From Prevotella melaninogenica (GTDB taxonomy: Bacteria > Bacteroidota > Bacteroidia > Bacteroidales > Bacteroidaceae), in assembly GCF_018128065.1 (NCBI RefSeq), contig NZ_CP072360.1, positions 314,501 through 378,500 on the forward strand: DNA of 64,000 nt, read 5' to 3'. A program made the translations under genes and the position numbers. Every line of letters starts with the position of its first letter. The first letter of the stretch is position 1. Below the pieces are notes generated by a model that was not told the DNA's origin, made no database searches, and saw only the letters and a program-made list of their open reading frames with translations. This document shows positions 43,541 through 53,939 of this stretch, in pieces.

Positions 43541-44158
43541 TTATACAAGGATAATTGTAATGAATGAACAGACGACACCTAAGAAGAACCCTGATGTCAC
43601 CTGTTCTAATGAATGTTGCCTAAGAATCATTCTACTGCTGCCTACCATGCCCGAAACGATGAGCGTAAGACAAAGCCACCACATCGGATTGAAGTTGAAC
43701 AGTAGTGAAAAGGCAAGCAGAGAACCCGTCACACCACCGATAGCTGCCGTATGCGTTGATATCTTCCACCACACGTTGATGATAGCACATAGAATCTGAA
43801 TAATCAATGCTACCATAAGTATTGACGTCAGCATGTGAGGCAGGTGTAGGATGTTCATGATATAAAAGCACGTGAAGTAGCAAAGAATAGAAATCACGTA
43901 AGGAACCATTCTTCGCTCTCGTTGCCCTAACTGAATCAATGTCCAGCCGTGGTATTGGCGGTAAAGGTGGATGAGTAAGGTAGGGATAAGGACCGTAAAA
44001 GCATAAACCAAAAAGACATAAGACAGCTTTGCCTGCCACGGGAACATACTAAGATAGCTAAAAGTAAAGATAGCTAATATGCCCACAACGGGTAAATAGA
44101 ATGGTGTGAGAACCATACTCACGACCCTTGCTGTTAATATAATGTTCTTTTCGTTCAT
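43541..44158 (-). CDS. PAP2-like integral membrane protein
   Basis: A 205-residue protein with five or six transmembrane helices. The segment WKISTHTAAIGGVTG and the later SSRMILRQHSLEQVTSGFFLG resemble the PAP2 signature (SxHt...G, then R...H...D) with the terminal Asp position replaced by Gln/Glu-rich sequence, so activity is uncertain. A QRERRMVPY segment lies on a loop near residue 80. It lies 40 bp upstream of the stop-side partner... that is, rpoN ends just before its stop on the same strand is not the case: rpoN (44199-45713) is transcribed first and this gene follows it by 40 bp, suggesting cotranscription. Confidence 0.75.
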   Translation of the reverse strand: MNEKNIILTARVVSMVLTPFYLPVVGILAIFTFSYLSMFPWQAKLSYVFLVYAFTVLIPTLLIHLYRQYHGWTLIQLGQRERRMVPYVISILCYFTCFYIMNILHLPHMLTSILMVALIIQILCAIINVWWKISTHTAAIGGVTGSLLAFSLLFNFNPMWWLCLTLIVSGMVGSSRMILRQHSLEQVTSGFFLGVVCSFITIILV

Positions 44159-44198
44159 ACTTTAACACCTAACATTCACCACCCATCACCCATCAACA

Positions 44199-45713
44199 TC
44201 ACTCCTTCCTCAGTCTTGCAACAGGCAATCCGAGCTGTTCGCGATACTTGGCAACAGTGCGGCGTGCTATTGGAAAACCTTTTTCTTTCATCACTTTGGC
44301 AAGCGCATCATCGCTGAGCGGTTTACGTTTATCCTCTTTGTCGATTACTTCTTTGAGTGCCAACTTGATTTTACGAGTAGACATTTCCTCACCATCCTCC
44401 GTTGTGTAGCTATCAGTAAAGAAGAAACGCAGTGGGAAAGTACCCCAACGTGTCTGTGCATACTTGATGTTACTCACACGTGATATGGTAGAGATATCCA
44501 GTCCTGTACGGTCGGCAATATCTTTGAGAATCATTGGTTTGAGGTCAGCCTCATCTCCATCTTGGAAGAACTTTCGCTGAATGTCAATGATAGCCTTCAT
44601 CGTCACCTGTAGTGTATGGCGTCTTTGCTTTACCGCTTCGATGAAGCCTTGCGCCTTGTCTACCTTTTCTTTGGCATAAAGCAACGCCTCCTTCTCCTGT
44701 CGGTTCATACCAGCTTTGTTGTTGCGGTAGGTCTCCAGCATGTCATTAAAGGTCTGTGAGACGTGCAACTCTGGTAGGTTACCATGGTTTAAGGTGAAAG
44801 TCACCGTACCATCATCCTCCGTGTCAACGATAAAGTCGGGTGTTATCTGTTGCAGGTTACGACCTTGTGTCTCGCCCATAGATGAACCTGGCTTCGGATT
44901 TAGTTTACGAATCTCACGCTGAAGTGCCTCTACTTGAAGGTCAGATAGTGAGAGTGCGTTTTGAATCTTGTCCCAATGCTTTTTTGTGAAAGCTTCAAAA
45001 TAATTAGTAAGGATGGTGCGGATATACTTATACAGATGTCCGTCACGCTCCCATTCTCCATTCTCAACCTTACGGTCTATCTGTAACAAGAGACATTCTT
45101 GCAGGTCTCTTGCACCAATACCCGCTGGGTCAAAGTCCTGTAGAATCTTCAGTACCTCTTCCAATTCCTTTGTAGATGCATCTATCCCATAGTAGATAGC
45201 CAACTCATCGCTGATGCTATCGAGGTCTTTCCGCAGCAATCCGTCATCATCGAGACTACCGATAAGATACTCCAAGATACTCTTCTGTCGCTCGGTAAGT
45301 TCTCTTTCGCCCACCTGCTCATTGAGTTTATCAATGAAGGAAGTTGTGTCTCCATACACAATCTCCTCATATTCAGCATTATTTCGTTGCTGTCTTGAAT
45401 CGTATGTAGGCAAATCATCATCCGAACGCATACGCTCTAATGCCGAGTCGAGGGCATCTTGTCGCTCTTCTCGTTCCTGCAGCGTGTCGAAATCATCGTC
45501 TTCTGAATGCTCTACAGTATCGTTGTTATCAATGTTATCGGTCTCCTCCCCGCCTGCTTCTAATGCGGGATTATCGTCGAGTTCGGCATTGACACTTTCC
45601 TCTAATTCTGTCAGTGGCATCTCCAACAACTTTACTTGCAGCATCTGCTGTTGTGAGAGCCGCTGTACCTGTTGTTGTTTCTGTGTCTGAATTTGTACTT
45701 GTTCCTGTGCCAT
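44199..45713 (-). CDS. rpoN: RNA polymerase sigma-54 factor
   Basis: A 504-residue sigma-54. Region I is glutamine-rich (QIQTQKQQQVQRLSQQQMLQ, then VKLLEMPLTELEESVNAELD), followed by an acidic region II. The core-binding domain (about residues 125-300) contains IGARDLQECLLLQ. The DNA-binding domain ends with the RpoN box ARRTVAKYREQLGLP near the C terminus. It directs transcription from -24/-12 promoters and needs enhancer-binding ATPases; none is encoded in the window. It lies 46 bp downstream of the unknown gene 45760-46407 and 40 bp upstream of the PAP2-like gene, so the three probably form one operon. Confidence 0.96.
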   Translation of the reverse strand: MAQEQVQIQTQKQQQVQRLSQQQMLQVKLLEMPLTELEESVNAELDDNPALEAGGEETDNIDNNDTVEHSEDDDFDTLQEREERQDALDSALERMRSDDDLPTYDSRQQRNNAEYEEIVYGDTTSFIDKLNEQVGERELTERQKSILEYLIGSLDDDGLLRKDLDSISDELAIYYGIDASTKELEEVLKILQDFDPAGIGARDLQECLLLQIDRKVENGEWERDGHLYKYIRTILTNYFEAFTKKHWDKIQNALSLSDLQVEALQREIRKLNPKPGSSMGETQGRNLQQITPDFIVDTEDDGTVTFTLNHGNLPELHVSQTFNDMLETYRNNKAGMNRQEKEALLYAKEKVDKAQGFIEAVKQRRHTLQVTMKAIIDIQRKFFQDGDEADLKPMILKDIADRTGLDISTISRVSNIKYAQTRWGTFPLRFFFTDSYTTEDGEEMSTRKIKLALKEVIDKEDKRKPLSDDALAKVMKEKGFPIARRTVAKYREQLGLPVARLRKE

Positions 45714-45759
45714 TGTTTACCTGAATTGTGCTACAAAAGTACTAAAAAAACAAGTATAA

Positions 45760-46407
45760 TCAAGTGAAATATTCCTTTAATTGTGCTGCAAGGGCAGAAA
45801 GTTTCTCAGGGTTATCATTTCCATAGCGGTTCCACACCTCTTGACAAGGCATTAATAAGGGTGATATCATGAGGTCATCACGATTCAGATAGGGGTCGCA
45901 GAATTGGAACACATCCATTACCTCCACAACCATTTGTGGCTTTATCTTCATTAGTTTAGCAAGGTCTATCACCTCAGGTGTCTCCGCTGCCATTGTAATA
46001 GGGGTAAGACGGAAATAGAGGTCGAGAATCATGATGAGCATAAAGGGCTTTAGCTCCGTAACACCCTCCACAGGAAGAAAGTCATGCTCAAATGTTTCGC
46101 GCACCTTTACGCCGTCGTAGAACTTCTTAGGTTGCCCAAACCCTTTCATCGACCGCAGTTTCTTTACGTCTTTGTTTAGCTTCCGTGTGTTCTCTCCGTA
46201 GGTCTCCCAAATCAGTTTAATGATAGGCGTGTCACGGTGGCGCAGCTTAAAAAGCTGTTCATAGAGGTTCTTTGGTGGTATGTGTAGCTCCAAACTGAGG
46301 TCTACCAATGCACGTGAATACATCGGTTTCATTCCCTCTGGCTTTTTTAGGTAAAGCTGTAGGAGTAGCAGCCAATAGTCATCAGACCATAAAGGATGTG
46401 TTGCCAT
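45760..46407 (-). CDS. Conserved protein of unknown function upstream of rpoN
   Basis: A 215-residue cytoplasmic, mostly helical protein without signal peptide or membrane segments. It begins MATHPLWSDDYWLLLLQLYL and contains YSRALVDLSLELHIPPKNLY, a basic KLNKDVKKLRSMKGFGQPKK stretch and FMLIMILDLYFRLTPITM. I do not recognise a domain. It is the first gene of the presumed rpoN operon, driven by the promoter at 46496-46526. Confidence 0.7.
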   Translation of the reverse strand: MATHPLWSDDYWLLLLQLYLKKPEGMKPMYSRALVDLSLELHIPPKNLYEQLFKLRHRDTPIIKLIWETYGENTRKLNKDVKKLRSMKGFGQPKKFYDGVKVRETFEHDFLPVEGVTELKPFMLIMILDLYFRLTPITMAAETPEVIDLAKLMKIKPQMVVEVMDVFQFCDPYLNRDDLMISPLLMPCQEVWNRYGNDNPEKLSALAAQLKEYFT

Positions 46408-46495
46408 AATCGTAAATTCCCATCCCCTACCCTCTCTTTCTTCAAAGATTAAAAGTGAAAAACTTAGGTGTAGGAGTGTATCTGTTTGTCTTTCG

Positions 46496-46526
46496 CAAAG
46501 ATACTCCTTTTTATTATAATGGCAAA
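46496..46526 (-). promoter_or_regulatory. Promoter of the rpoN operon
   Basis: On the minus strand TTTG (complement of 46523-46526) and TATCTTTG (complement of 46496-46503) are 19 bp apart. The leader to the ATG at 46407 would be about 80 nt. Confidence 0.8.
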
Positions 46527-46715
46527 AGAAAGTGACAGAAAGTTAACGAGTTAAAGGGTTTACGAGTTGACAAGTTGTTTGTGGCATATAAATAGGCTCA
46601 AGTGTATTTGTTTATACGCATAAATACGTTCTTAATAGGGCATAAAACAAGAATGTTAAGCTACTGTTTTATTTACAAATTTCCCTCTTAGATGAATCAT
46701 TAAACTACAGTTTCT

Positions 46716-46804
46716 AAATTATTTTCATGAAGAAAAATATTTTTCTTCACGTAAAAAAATATTTCTTTTCACGTAAATAAATATTTTCTTCATGAAAATA
46801 ATTT
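46716..46804. repeat. Palindromic intergenic element, copy B
   Basis: An 89-bp element with perfect 21-bp terminal inverted repeats (AAATTATTTTCATGAAGAAA and one more base, 46716-46736; complement 46784-46804). The interior alternates AAATATTT and TTCACGTAAA modules. Confidence 0.85.
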
Positions 46805-46953
46805 GCTTTTGATAAGTACCTTGACTCTCAAAAGAGGGTCTATCTAATGATTTCCTATACTAAAATGGGTGATTAAAAACCATTCTTTGGACTTAAATAA
46901 ACGTTGTTCTCCAAGCCAAATAACGCATATTATGCAGTCCTGACTCTCTGTTT

Positions 46954-49131
46954 TTACTTCTTTCCCCCACCCACTAAGTCATCATTCTGGATGCTTCGTT
47001 CTGCCTTCTTGACACTTGCTCTCAGCTTACCAAAGTTCCATGAAAGACGGATTCCAAAGCGTTTAGGTTTCATAACAGCACGTTCATAACCAGTATAATC
47101 ACCTTGAACAATACGATAAGTACTTGATCTTTCTTTGATGAAAGGCGATTCTGCTGATAAAGATACTGTCAACTTGTCTTTAAGGAAGCGACGAGTCAAT
47201 GTAAAATCATAATAGAACCAGTGCCCTTCAATGGCATACGGGTTGTAAACTCTGTTGCCATATTCACCTCCAAGACTGGTTGACAACGTTAATTTCCATG
47301 GTATTTTCTGATCCCAATTAAAGTAGATACCACCACCGCATCCGCTGTTCTTGAGATAAGGTGTGGGTAAGGTGATTCGGGCATAACGCATGGAAGCATT
47401 GAGTGTAAACGATGTTCCGGTGAAAGGAGTCCATTCTGTGTAGGATGAAATACCAAAGACCTTGCTTTTCAGTATGTTCTGATACGTATAGACATTTTTG
47501 TGGTTCTGCTCATACATGATGTGAGCGATACCATTGTTGGTAAATGAATAATAGGGATTAAGTTGCAATGTGAATTTTGGTGCAACCAGCATATATGCAA
47601 GTTGTAGCTTTTGGTTACGGCTGCTTCCTAAGTTTGCATTACCAAAGGATTCTGTTGTTGGCGTGCTGATAACGGCTGGATTGAGATAGTTGATGCCGGG
47701 TCTGTTGATGCTGGTGTTATAGCTTAATTTCAGCGTTTGTCCATCACGGATTTTGTATTGTAGGCTTGCTGATGGTACGCAGTCATTGAGATCAGTGTGG
47801 AAATCAGCATTACTACCATCGGGATAGGATGCTTTCATGCGAGTAAATTCATATCTTAAACCTGCACGGGCAGCCCATTTGCCAGCGGTGAGGATATATG
47901 ACAGGTATGCAGCTGCTACTTGTGCGTTATGCTTGAACTTGCTTTCCATGTCAGGTGTAGTCCCTTGATAGTCCATTAATGACGTACTGTTGTTGTAGCG
48001 AAGAATATATTTTGTTCCGCTTTCTAACTTATGGTGTTTTCCAAAGGGTCGTACATAGTCGATTTGGAAGGTATGTTCCGTGAAGCGTTCACGGGTGTTC
48101 CGGTCGTAACTTGTATAGCTGACAGGGAAGTTTACCATATTGCTATATGCCTGACGGAATGTAGTGTGATGTCGTGTAGCAGCTAACATGTAAGAGAGTG
48201 TGAGCACTTCTCCATCTAAATGGGTCTTGTGTTGATAGTCAAAACGTCCTCCAAGATTAACATATGAGTAGCCCGGTGTGGTCATATCATTATTGAATTT
48301 GTAAATCAGTTGGTTATTCTTGTCCCACCGTTCATTCGTGCTCTGTGTGTTAGCATCGGCTTTATAGCCGAAGAAATTGGTTGATGCGGTCATCAGGTTG
48401 AGTGAGTCAATCTCGTAACTGGCATTGATATTGCCGAAATGTATTGTTGCACCCGTGCTGTTTTTACCATATTCATGCGTGTGTTCGCCAGTCTTTACGT
48501 AGTTGTAGGCTTCCTCTCTATAATTTTCTGTCTGGTTCTTGTTCTGGTTTGCATAGTTATAATTGACGGATGTCGTAAGTTTTCCCACCTTTGTGGTGAG
48601 ATAAGTTCCAAGTCTTACAGAGCCATGAGAGTCAATATTCGAGTTCACATTGCCTGACACTCCTTGTAGTTTAGTATTGCTCATCATGACGATGTTGAGG
48701 ATAGCCGTAGTCCCTTCTGCATCATACTTGGCACCGGGATCGGTGATAACCTCAATCCTTTTGATGGTAGAAGCAGGTATTGCCTTGAGAATGTCCTTAA
48801 GGTTCTGCCCTGAAAGACTTGGGTCAGGATGTCCGTTCCTATACACCTTGAAACTTGTAGAGCCTTGAACTCTGATATTTTCCTGTCCGTCAACGGTGAC
48901 AAGGGGTATTTTCTTGAGTATTTCTAAGGTTGTCTTCGTCTGTGCAGTCTTGTCATGTTGCACGTCATACGTTAGCTTGTCAATATCATTCTTGATAAGC
49001 TGACGCCTTTGTGTTACGACGACTTCCTCTAACTTCTTTGTCTTGGTGGAGTCCGTTTTGGTTGTGTTTTGGGCTGACAGTGCTGTTGCCGAGAGGCAAG
49101 CAGTGAGTAATAGTATCAATTTATTGCACAT
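46954..49131 (-). CDS. TonB-dependent-receptor-like outer-membrane beta-barrel protein
   Basis: A 725-residue protein from ATG 49131 (MCNKLILLLTACLSATALSA), giving a signal peptide that the longer frame lacks. A TonB-box-like KKLEEVVVTQRR is followed by a plug domain (about 50-180: LEILKKIPLVTVDGQENIRV, IKRIEVITDPGAKYDAEGTT, AILNIVM) and a large barrel ending in LSWNFGKLRASVKK plus a short polar tail. This is the outer-membrane beta-barrel family common in Bacteroidetes, which lacks a SusD partner here. The substrate is unknown. It has its own promoter (49168-49197). Confidence 0.88.
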   Translation of the reverse strand: MCNKLILLLTACLSATALSAQNTTKTDSTKTKKLEEVVVTQRRQLIKNDIDKLTYDVQHDKTAQTKTTLEILKKIPLVTVDGQENIRVQGSTSFKVYRNGHPDPSLSGQNLKDILKAIPASTIKRIEVITDPGAKYDAEGTTAILNIVMMSNTKLQGVSGNVNSNIDSHGSVRLGTYLTTKVGKLTTSVNYNYANQNKNQTENYREEAYNYVKTGEHTHEYGKNSTGATIHFGNINASYEIDSLNLMTASTNFFGYKADANTQSTNERWDKNNQLIYKFNNDMTTPGYSYVNLGGRFDYQHKTHLDGEVLTLSYMLAATRHHTTFRQAYSNMVNFPVSYTSYDRNTRERFTEHTFQIDYVRPFGKHHKLESGTKYILRYNNSTSLMDYQGTTPDMESKFKHNAQVAAAYLSYILTAGKWAARAGLRYEFTRMKASYPDGSNADFHTDLNDCVPSASLQYKIRDGQTLKLSYNTSINRPGINYLNPAVISTPTTESFGNANLGSSRNQKLQLAYMLVAPKFTLQLNPYYSFTNNGIAHIMYEQNHKNVYTYQNILKSKVFGISSYTEWTPFTGTSFTLNASMRYARITLPTPYLKNSGCGGGIYFNWDQKIPWKLTLSTSLGGEYGNRVYNPYAIEGHWFYYDFTLTRRFLKDKLTVSLSAESPFIKERSSTYRIVQGDYTGYERAVMKPKRFGIRLSWNFGKLRASVKKAERSIQNDDLVGGGKK

Positions 49132-49167
49132 AGTCAAAGCGTTAAGTTTATAGTTATCAATATGATG

Positions 49168-49197
49168 CAAAGATACTTTTTTCCTTATAAACTTCAA
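49168..49197 (-). promoter_or_regulatory. Promoter of the outer-membrane receptor gene
   Basis: On the minus strand TTG (complement of 49195-49197) and TATCTTTG (complement of 49168-49175) are 19 bp apart, 37 bp upstream of the chosen ATG. This supports 49131 as the start, because the longer frame would begin upstream of the transcript. Confidence 0.8.
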
Positions 49198-49477
49198 TTA
49201 ATTTTGAAAGTATTTTTATATTTTTGTTCTTATATTCCGTAATTTAACCCTTTTACAGTCTTTTTCCTCTATTCATGATTCAAGTAAATTACAATGCAGA
49301 TATGCGCATAATGTTTGGTTAGAGAGCAGATTGTCGAACAGAATGAATCCTCTTTTAATGTATTGATTAATAGTGGTTTGATAAGATTTTGTCTATATTT
49401 GTTTGTCAATAGAGCCTTATCAATGGTTTAATGTAGCAACAAATCCCGCTTTTCCTACCCTTAACTACTGACGTATT

Positions 49478-49547
49478 GAGGCTTAGCACAAGTGGTGTTA
49501 AGGCTCCGCACCAATGGTGCGAACGCTTCGCACGTGTGGTGCGGAGG
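49478..49547. repeat. CCGCAC/GTGC intergenic repeat, locus 3
   Basis: Modules GGCTTAGCACAAGTGGTG, CTCCGCACCAATGGTGCGAA and CTTCGCACGTGTGGTGCGGA follow one another, each palindromic about its centre. Confidence 0.75.
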
Positions 49548-49689
49548 AGTGAAAGTCATGCAATATGTAGTTAAGATAAGAGCAGTTTATTGTTATAAAG
49601 GACTTATTCAACCCTAAGTAAACAAAGAATATTATATTTTTTCGTTCTATAATTCCCATCGAAACGCGGTGTTTTACGGAAACTTTTTG

Positions 49690-49697
49690 TAATTTTG
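49690..49697 (+). promoter_or_regulatory. Candidate -7 box of leuS
   Basis: TAATTTTG fits TAnnTTTG and lies 25 bp before the leuS ATG. The expected -33 position has no good TTTG. Confidence 0.5.
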
Positions 49698-49722
49698 CAC
49701 ATTAGTTATAATAGAAATAAGA

Positions 49723-52629
49723 ATGGAATACAACTTCATAGACATTGAGAAGAAATGGCAACAGAAGTGGGTTGAGAATAAGACCTACAAAGTTGTTGAA
49801 GACGAGAACAAGCAGAAGTTCTATGTGCTTAATATGTTCCCTTATCCATCAGGAGCCGGATTGCACGTCGGACACCCATTGGGTTATATTGCAAGTGACA
49901 TCTATGCACGCTATAAGCGACTGAAGGGTTTCAACGTGTTGAACCCTATGGGATATGATGCTTACGGACTTCCTGCTGAGCAGTATGCCATTCAGACGGG
50001 TCAGCACCCACAGCTGACAACCGATACAAACATAGCTCGTTACCGTGAGCAGTTGGATAAGATAGGTTTCAGTTTCGACTGGGATCGTGAGGTGCGTACC
50101 TGTGACCCACGTTATTACCACTGGACACAGTGGGCTTTTGAGCGTATGTTCGACTCTTATTATGACTATACAGAACAGAAGGCAATGCCTATCAAGGACC
50201 TTGTTCGCCACTTTGAGGAAGAAGGAACACTGAACCTTAATATCGCACAGGGTGAAGAACTGATTTTCTCAGCACGTGACTGGTCGAGCATGGATGAGCA
50301 GGAACAGCAGGAGAAACTGATGAACTATCGTATAGCTTACCTCGGTGAGACGATGGTAAACTGGTGTCCGGGACTCGGAACGGTGCTTGCCAATGACGAG
50401 GTTGTCAATGGTGTGAGCGAGCGTGGAGGCTATCCTGTCGTACAGAAGTTGATGAAGCAGTGGTGTCTTCGTGTGTCTGCTTATTCACAGCGATTGCTTG
50501 ATGGATTGGAGACTGTCAACTGGTCTGACTCTATCAAGGAGACACAGAAGAACTGGATTGGGCGTTCTGAGGGTACAGAAGTTGAATTCAAATACCAGAC
50601 TCCAGTAGTAGGTGGAGGTCAGAAAGAGGGTAAGTTCACTATCTTTACAACGCGTGCTGACACGATGTTTGGTGTTAGCTTCATGGTATTGGCACCAGAG
50701 TCAGAACTCGTTGCAGAGCTTACTTCAGAGGCTCAGAAGGCTGAGGTAGAGGAGTATTTGGCGTATGTAAAGAAGCGCACGGAGCTGGAGCGCATGTCAG
50801 ACCGTAAGGTGACAGGTGTCTTCTCTGGCTCATACGGTATCAATCCATTCACTGGCGAGCAGATTCCTATTTATATTTCAGAGTATGTCTTGGCTGGATA
50901 TGGAACAGGAGCGATTATGGCTGTGCCTGCTCACGACAGTCGTGATTATGCCTTTGCAAAGCATTTCAACCTCCCTATCATTCCATTGATTGAGGGTGCT
51001 GACGTCTCTGAAGAGAGCTTTGATGCAAAGGAAGGAATCGTAACCAACTCTCCTGCTGCAGGAAAAGAGAGTATGGACGGTTTCTCTCTCAATGGCCTTA
51101 CGGTGAAGGAGGCTATTGCCAAGACCAAGCAGTTTGTTACTGAGAAGGGTATCGGTCGTGTGAAGGTGAACTATCGTCTGCGTGATGCTATCTTCTCACG
51201 CCAGCGTTACTGGGGTGAACCATTCCCAGTCTATTACAAGCAGGGAATGCCTTATATGATTCCAGAGGAGTGTTTGCCTCTCGAATTGCCTGAAATCGAT
51301 AAGTACGAACCAACAGAAAGCGGCGAACCACCATTGGGTCGTGCTAAGGTTTGGGCTTGGAATGAGGCTGAGCGCAAGGTTGTTGAGAAGTCATTGGTTG
51401 ACGATAAGACTGTATTCCCATTGGAGTTGAATACGATGCCAGGCTTTGCAGGTAGCTCAGCATACTATCTTCGTTACATGGACCCACACAATGACGAGGC
51501 ACTTGTGGGCAAAAAGGCAGACGAGTATTGGCAGAATGTAGACCTTTACGTCGGTGGTACCGAGCATGCAACAGGTCACTTGATTTACAGTCGTTTCTGG
51601 AATAAGTTCCTCTTCGACTGTGGTTGCAGCTGTAAAGAGGAACCATACGAGAAGTTGGTGAACCAAGGAATGATTCAAGGCCGCTCTAACTTCGTTTATC
51701 GTATCAACTCTGACGACCATTCAAAGGCACCAGTCTTTGTCAGCTTGGGTCAGAAAGACAAGTATGAAACTACTCCTATCCATGTTGATGTCAACATTGT
51801 TCATGCTGATGTACTCGATGTTGAGGCTTTCAAGGCATGGCGTCCAGAGTATAACAATGCTGAATTCATCTTCGAGGATGGTACATCATCATCAGAAGGC
51901 ATCAACACCCAGCACCCAACATCCCCCACCTACAAGTGCGGTTGGGCGGTAGAGAAGATGTCTAAGTCAATGTTCAACGTTGTCAATCCAGATGTTATCG
52001 TTGAGCAATATGGTGCAGATACCCTCCGTCTTTACGAAATGTTCCTCGGTCCTGTAGAGGCAAGTAAGCCTTGGGATACGAACGGTATCGATGGTTGTTT
52101 CCGTTTCTTGAAGAAGTTCTGGAAGCTTTATCAGCAGGAACTCAACGACAATGAGCCTTCAAAGGACTCACTGAAGAGTGTTCACAAGCTCATCAAGAAG
52201 GTGACTGGCGACATTGAGCAGTTCTCTTACAACACAGCTGTTTCTGCGTTTATGATTTGCGTTAACGAACTTGGACAGCAGAAGTGCGCTAATCGTGAAC
52301 TGTTGAAGAAGATGATTATTGTCATCGCTCCATTTGCACCTCACATGGCTGAAGAGTTGTGGGAGCAGTTGGGTGGCGAGACAAAGAGTGTCTTCGATGT
52401 TGAATGGCCTGAATGGGATGAGTCTTATCTCGTAGAGAATGAGGTTCAGCTGACAGTGTCTTTCAATGGTAAGGCACGTTTCCAGATGACTTTCCCTGCT
52501 GATGCAACAAAGGAAGACATCGAGAAGCGCGCATTAGAAGACGAACGAAGCCAGCACTATATCGACGATAAAACAATCCTAAAGATTATCGTTGTGCCGA
52601 AGAAGATTATCAACATCGTTTGCAAATAA
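49723..52629 (+). CDS. leuS: Leucyl-tRNA synthetase
   Basis: A 968-residue class I synthetase charging tRNA-Leu, somewhat longer than the E. coli enzyme (860) because of insertions typical of Bacteroidetes. The HIGH-type motif is HVGH ([13 protein letters not shown] near residue 46), the CP1 editing domain spans about residues 240-430 ([33 protein letters not shown]), and the KMSKS loop is [13 protein letters not shown] near residue 745. The anticodon-binding helical domain and C-terminal domain follow. A structured intergenic RNA candidate lies between it and yitT. Confidence 0.97.
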   Translation: MEYNFIDIEKKWQQKWVENKTYKVVEDENKQKFYVLNMFPYPSGAGLHVGHPLGYIASDIYARYKRLKGFNVLNPMGYDAYGLPAEQYAIQTGQHPQLTTDTNIARYREQLDKIGFSFDWDREVRTCDPRYYHWTQWAFERMFDSYYDYTEQKAMPIKDLVRHFEEEGTLNLNIAQGEELIFSARDWSSMDEQEQQEKLMNYRIAYLGETMVNWCPGLGTVLANDEVVNGVSERGGYPVVQKLMKQWCLRVSAYSQRLLDGLETVNWSDSIKETQKNWIGRSEGTEVEFKYQTPVVGGGQKEGKFTIFTTRADTMFGVSFMVLAPESELVAELTSEAQKAEVEEYLAYVKKRTELERMSDRKVTGVFSGSYGINPFTGEQIPIYISEYVLAGYGTGAIMAVPAHDSRDYAFAKHFNLPIIPLIEGADVSEESFDAKEGIVTNSPAAGKESMDGFSLNGLTVKEAIAKTKQFVTEKGIGRVKVNYRLRDAIFSRQRYWGEPFPVYYKQGMPYMIPEECLPLELPEIDKYEPTESGEPPLGRAKVWAWNEAERKVVEKSLVDDKTVFPLELNTMPGFAGSSAYYLRYMDPHNDEALVGKKADEYWQNVDLYVGGTEHATGHLIYSRFWNKFLFDCGCSCKEEPYEKLVNQGMIQGRSNFVYRINSDDHSKAPVFVSLGQKDKYETTPIHVDVNIVHADVLDVEAFKAWRPEYNNAEFIFEDGTSSSEGINTQHPTSPTYKCGWAVEKMSKSMFNVVNPDVIVEQYGADTLRLYEMFLGPVEASKPWDTNGIDGCFRFLKKFWKLYQQELNDNEPSKDSLKSVHKLIKKVTGDIEQFSYNTAVSAFMICVNELGQQKCANRELLKKMIIVIAPFAPHMAEELWEQLGGETKSVFDVEWPEWDESYLVENEVQLTVSFNGKARFQMTFPADATKEDIEKRALEDERSQHYIDDKTILKIIVVPKKIINIVCK

Positions 52630-52646
52630 CTATTCAATAAACCATA

Positions 52647-52763
52647 GAAGAGGCTGTATGGAAACAGGGTTACAGGTTTGTTTCTCTAACAGCGGTAATC
52701 TCCAACGGAAAGGAAGTCCGTATGTTAGTATCCACTACAGTCGTGTTTTGATACAGCCTCTTC
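52647..52763 (+). ncRNA. Candidate structured RNA between leuS and yitT
   Basis: A perfect 13-bp terminal helix (GAAGAGGCTGTAT at 52647-52659 with 52751-52763) encloses about 90 nt that fold further: arm 1 GAAACA/TGTTTC (52661-52666 with 52679-52684) and arm 2 CTAACA/TGTTAG (52686-52691 with 52723-52728) with an inner ACGGA/TCCGT stem (52705-52709 with 52717-52721). A third weak arm competes with the base of the terminal helix. It ends 22 nt before the yitT ATG. It could be a 5' regulatory element of yitT, a 3' element of leuS, or an independent RNA; no known family was recognised. Confidence 0.5.
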
Positions 52764-52785
52764 GTCTTAACCATTCTATGAGCCT

Positions 52786-53772
52786 ATGACCATTGATCAA
52801 CAACTCATCCGATCCGAAGCCAAAGATTATTTTTTCTTGACCGTTGGCTTAATTATTTACGCTGCTGCCTTCACTGTATTTCTAATGCCTTACGAGATTG
52901 TAACGGGTGGAGTGACGGGTATGTCTGCCGTAATCTACTATGCTACAGGTTTTAAGATTGAGAATACTTACATGATTATCAACATTTCGTTGTTGATAGT
53001 TGCTTTGAAGATATTGGGCTTTAAGTTCCTGATGAAGACCATCTATGCTATCTTTGCCCTTTATTTCCTATTGATTTTTGCGCAGGATCTGATGCCTAAG
53101 GATGCTGCAGGACACATGGTGAAGATGCTCGGTGAAGACCAAGCTTTTATGTCATTGATTATTGGTTGTAGCCTTACAGGTACGGGATTGGCTATCGTCT
53201 TCCTTAATAATGGAAGTACGGGTGGTACGGATATCATTGCTGCCTGTGTCAATAAGTATCACGATATCTCGTTAGGACAAGTCTTGATGGGTGTTGACAT
53301 CTTGATTGTGGGTAGCTGTTTGTTCTTCCCTCAGTTTGGTGATATCATGGAACGCTTGCATAAGATGGTCTTTGGTTACTGTACGATGTTCATTGAGTGT
53401 TTTATGTTAGACCACGTGATGAATATGAGACGTGAGTCAGTACAGTTCATGATCTTCTCTTGGAAACATGAGGAAATAGCCAATGCCATTGTTGAAGAGA
53501 CCGACCATGCACTGACTATCCTTGATGGACACGGCTGGTACACGGGCAATGAGATGAAAGTTATCTGCTTGTTAGCTAAGCGTAACGAGAGTAAGACTAT
53601 CTTCCGCATCATTAAGATGGTTGACCCTACCGCCTTTGTGAGTCAAAGTTCGGTGATTGGTGTCTATGGTGAAGGCTTTGATCAGATAAAGATTAAAGCT
53701 AAAAAGGAGATGAAAAAGCAGGAAAAGAAGCTGGCGGAAGCTATGAATATGCCTGCGAATGAACAGAAATAA
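52786..53772 (+). CDS. YitT family membrane protein
   Basis: A 328-residue protein with five or six transmembrane helices (YitT_membrane domain, about residues 15-225, including YEIVTGGVTGMSAVIYYATG and LNNGSTGGTDIIAACVNKYH) followed by the soluble DUF2179 domain (about 230-310: HALTILDGHGWYTGNEMKVI and VDPTAFVSQSSVIGVYGEGF). The family is widespread and of unknown transport or regulatory role. A basic helical tail ends the protein. A long imperfect hairpin follows at 53813-53869. Confidence 0.9.
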   Translation: MTIDQQLIRSEAKDYFFLTVGLIIYAAAFTVFLMPYEIVTGGVTGMSAVIYYATGFKIENTYMIINISLLIVALKILGFKFLMKTIYAIFALYFLLIFAQDLMPKDAAGHMVKMLGEDQAFMSLIIGCSLTGTGLAIVFLNNGSTGGTDIIAACVNKYHDISLGQVLMGVDILIVGSCLFFPQFGDIMERLHKMVFGYCTMFIECFMLDHVMNMRRESVQFMIFSWKHEEIANAIVEETDHALTILDGHGWYTGNEMKVICLLAKRNESKTIFRIIKMVDPTAFVSQSSVIGVYGEGFDQIKIKAKKEMKKQEKKLAEAMNMPANEQK

Positions 53773-53812
53773 ATAGGCTGTAGAGCTGTGTTCCAGCCGC
53801 TAATTAGCAGGG

Positions 53813-53869
53813 ACGCACGGCTCGTGTGCCCACTGGCGATAAGCTTTTAAGGACATACGAACCGTGCGT
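53813..53869. terminator. Long hairpin downstream of yitT
   Basis: The arms 53813-53831 and 53851-53869 pair over 19 positions with two mismatches and one G-U (ACGCACGG with CCGTGCGT at the base). No T-run follows, so it may be a terminator or an RNA stabiliser. Confidence 0.5.
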
Positions 53870-53939
53870 TCTTGTTGTAGGAATAGTGCTTAGGGCTTTC
53901 AAACATGGCTTTTTAGCATTCTAAAAACGTTTTATAGAG

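Larger units (their letters stand above)
46408..46953. other. Intergenic region with rpoN-operon promoter and palindromic element B
   Basis: About 545 bp. Besides the promoter (46496-46526) and the repeat at 46716-46804 it holds AT-rich sequence and direct repeats of ACGAGTT(A/G)A near 46545-46575. No gene was seen. Confidence 0.6.
49198..49722. other. Intergenic region before leuS
   Basis: About 525 bp between divergent genes. It holds the CCGCAC/GTGC repeat at 49478-49547 and a TAATTTTG box at 49690-49697, a likely -7 element of leuS, without a clear -33 element. No gene was seen. Confidence 0.6.
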
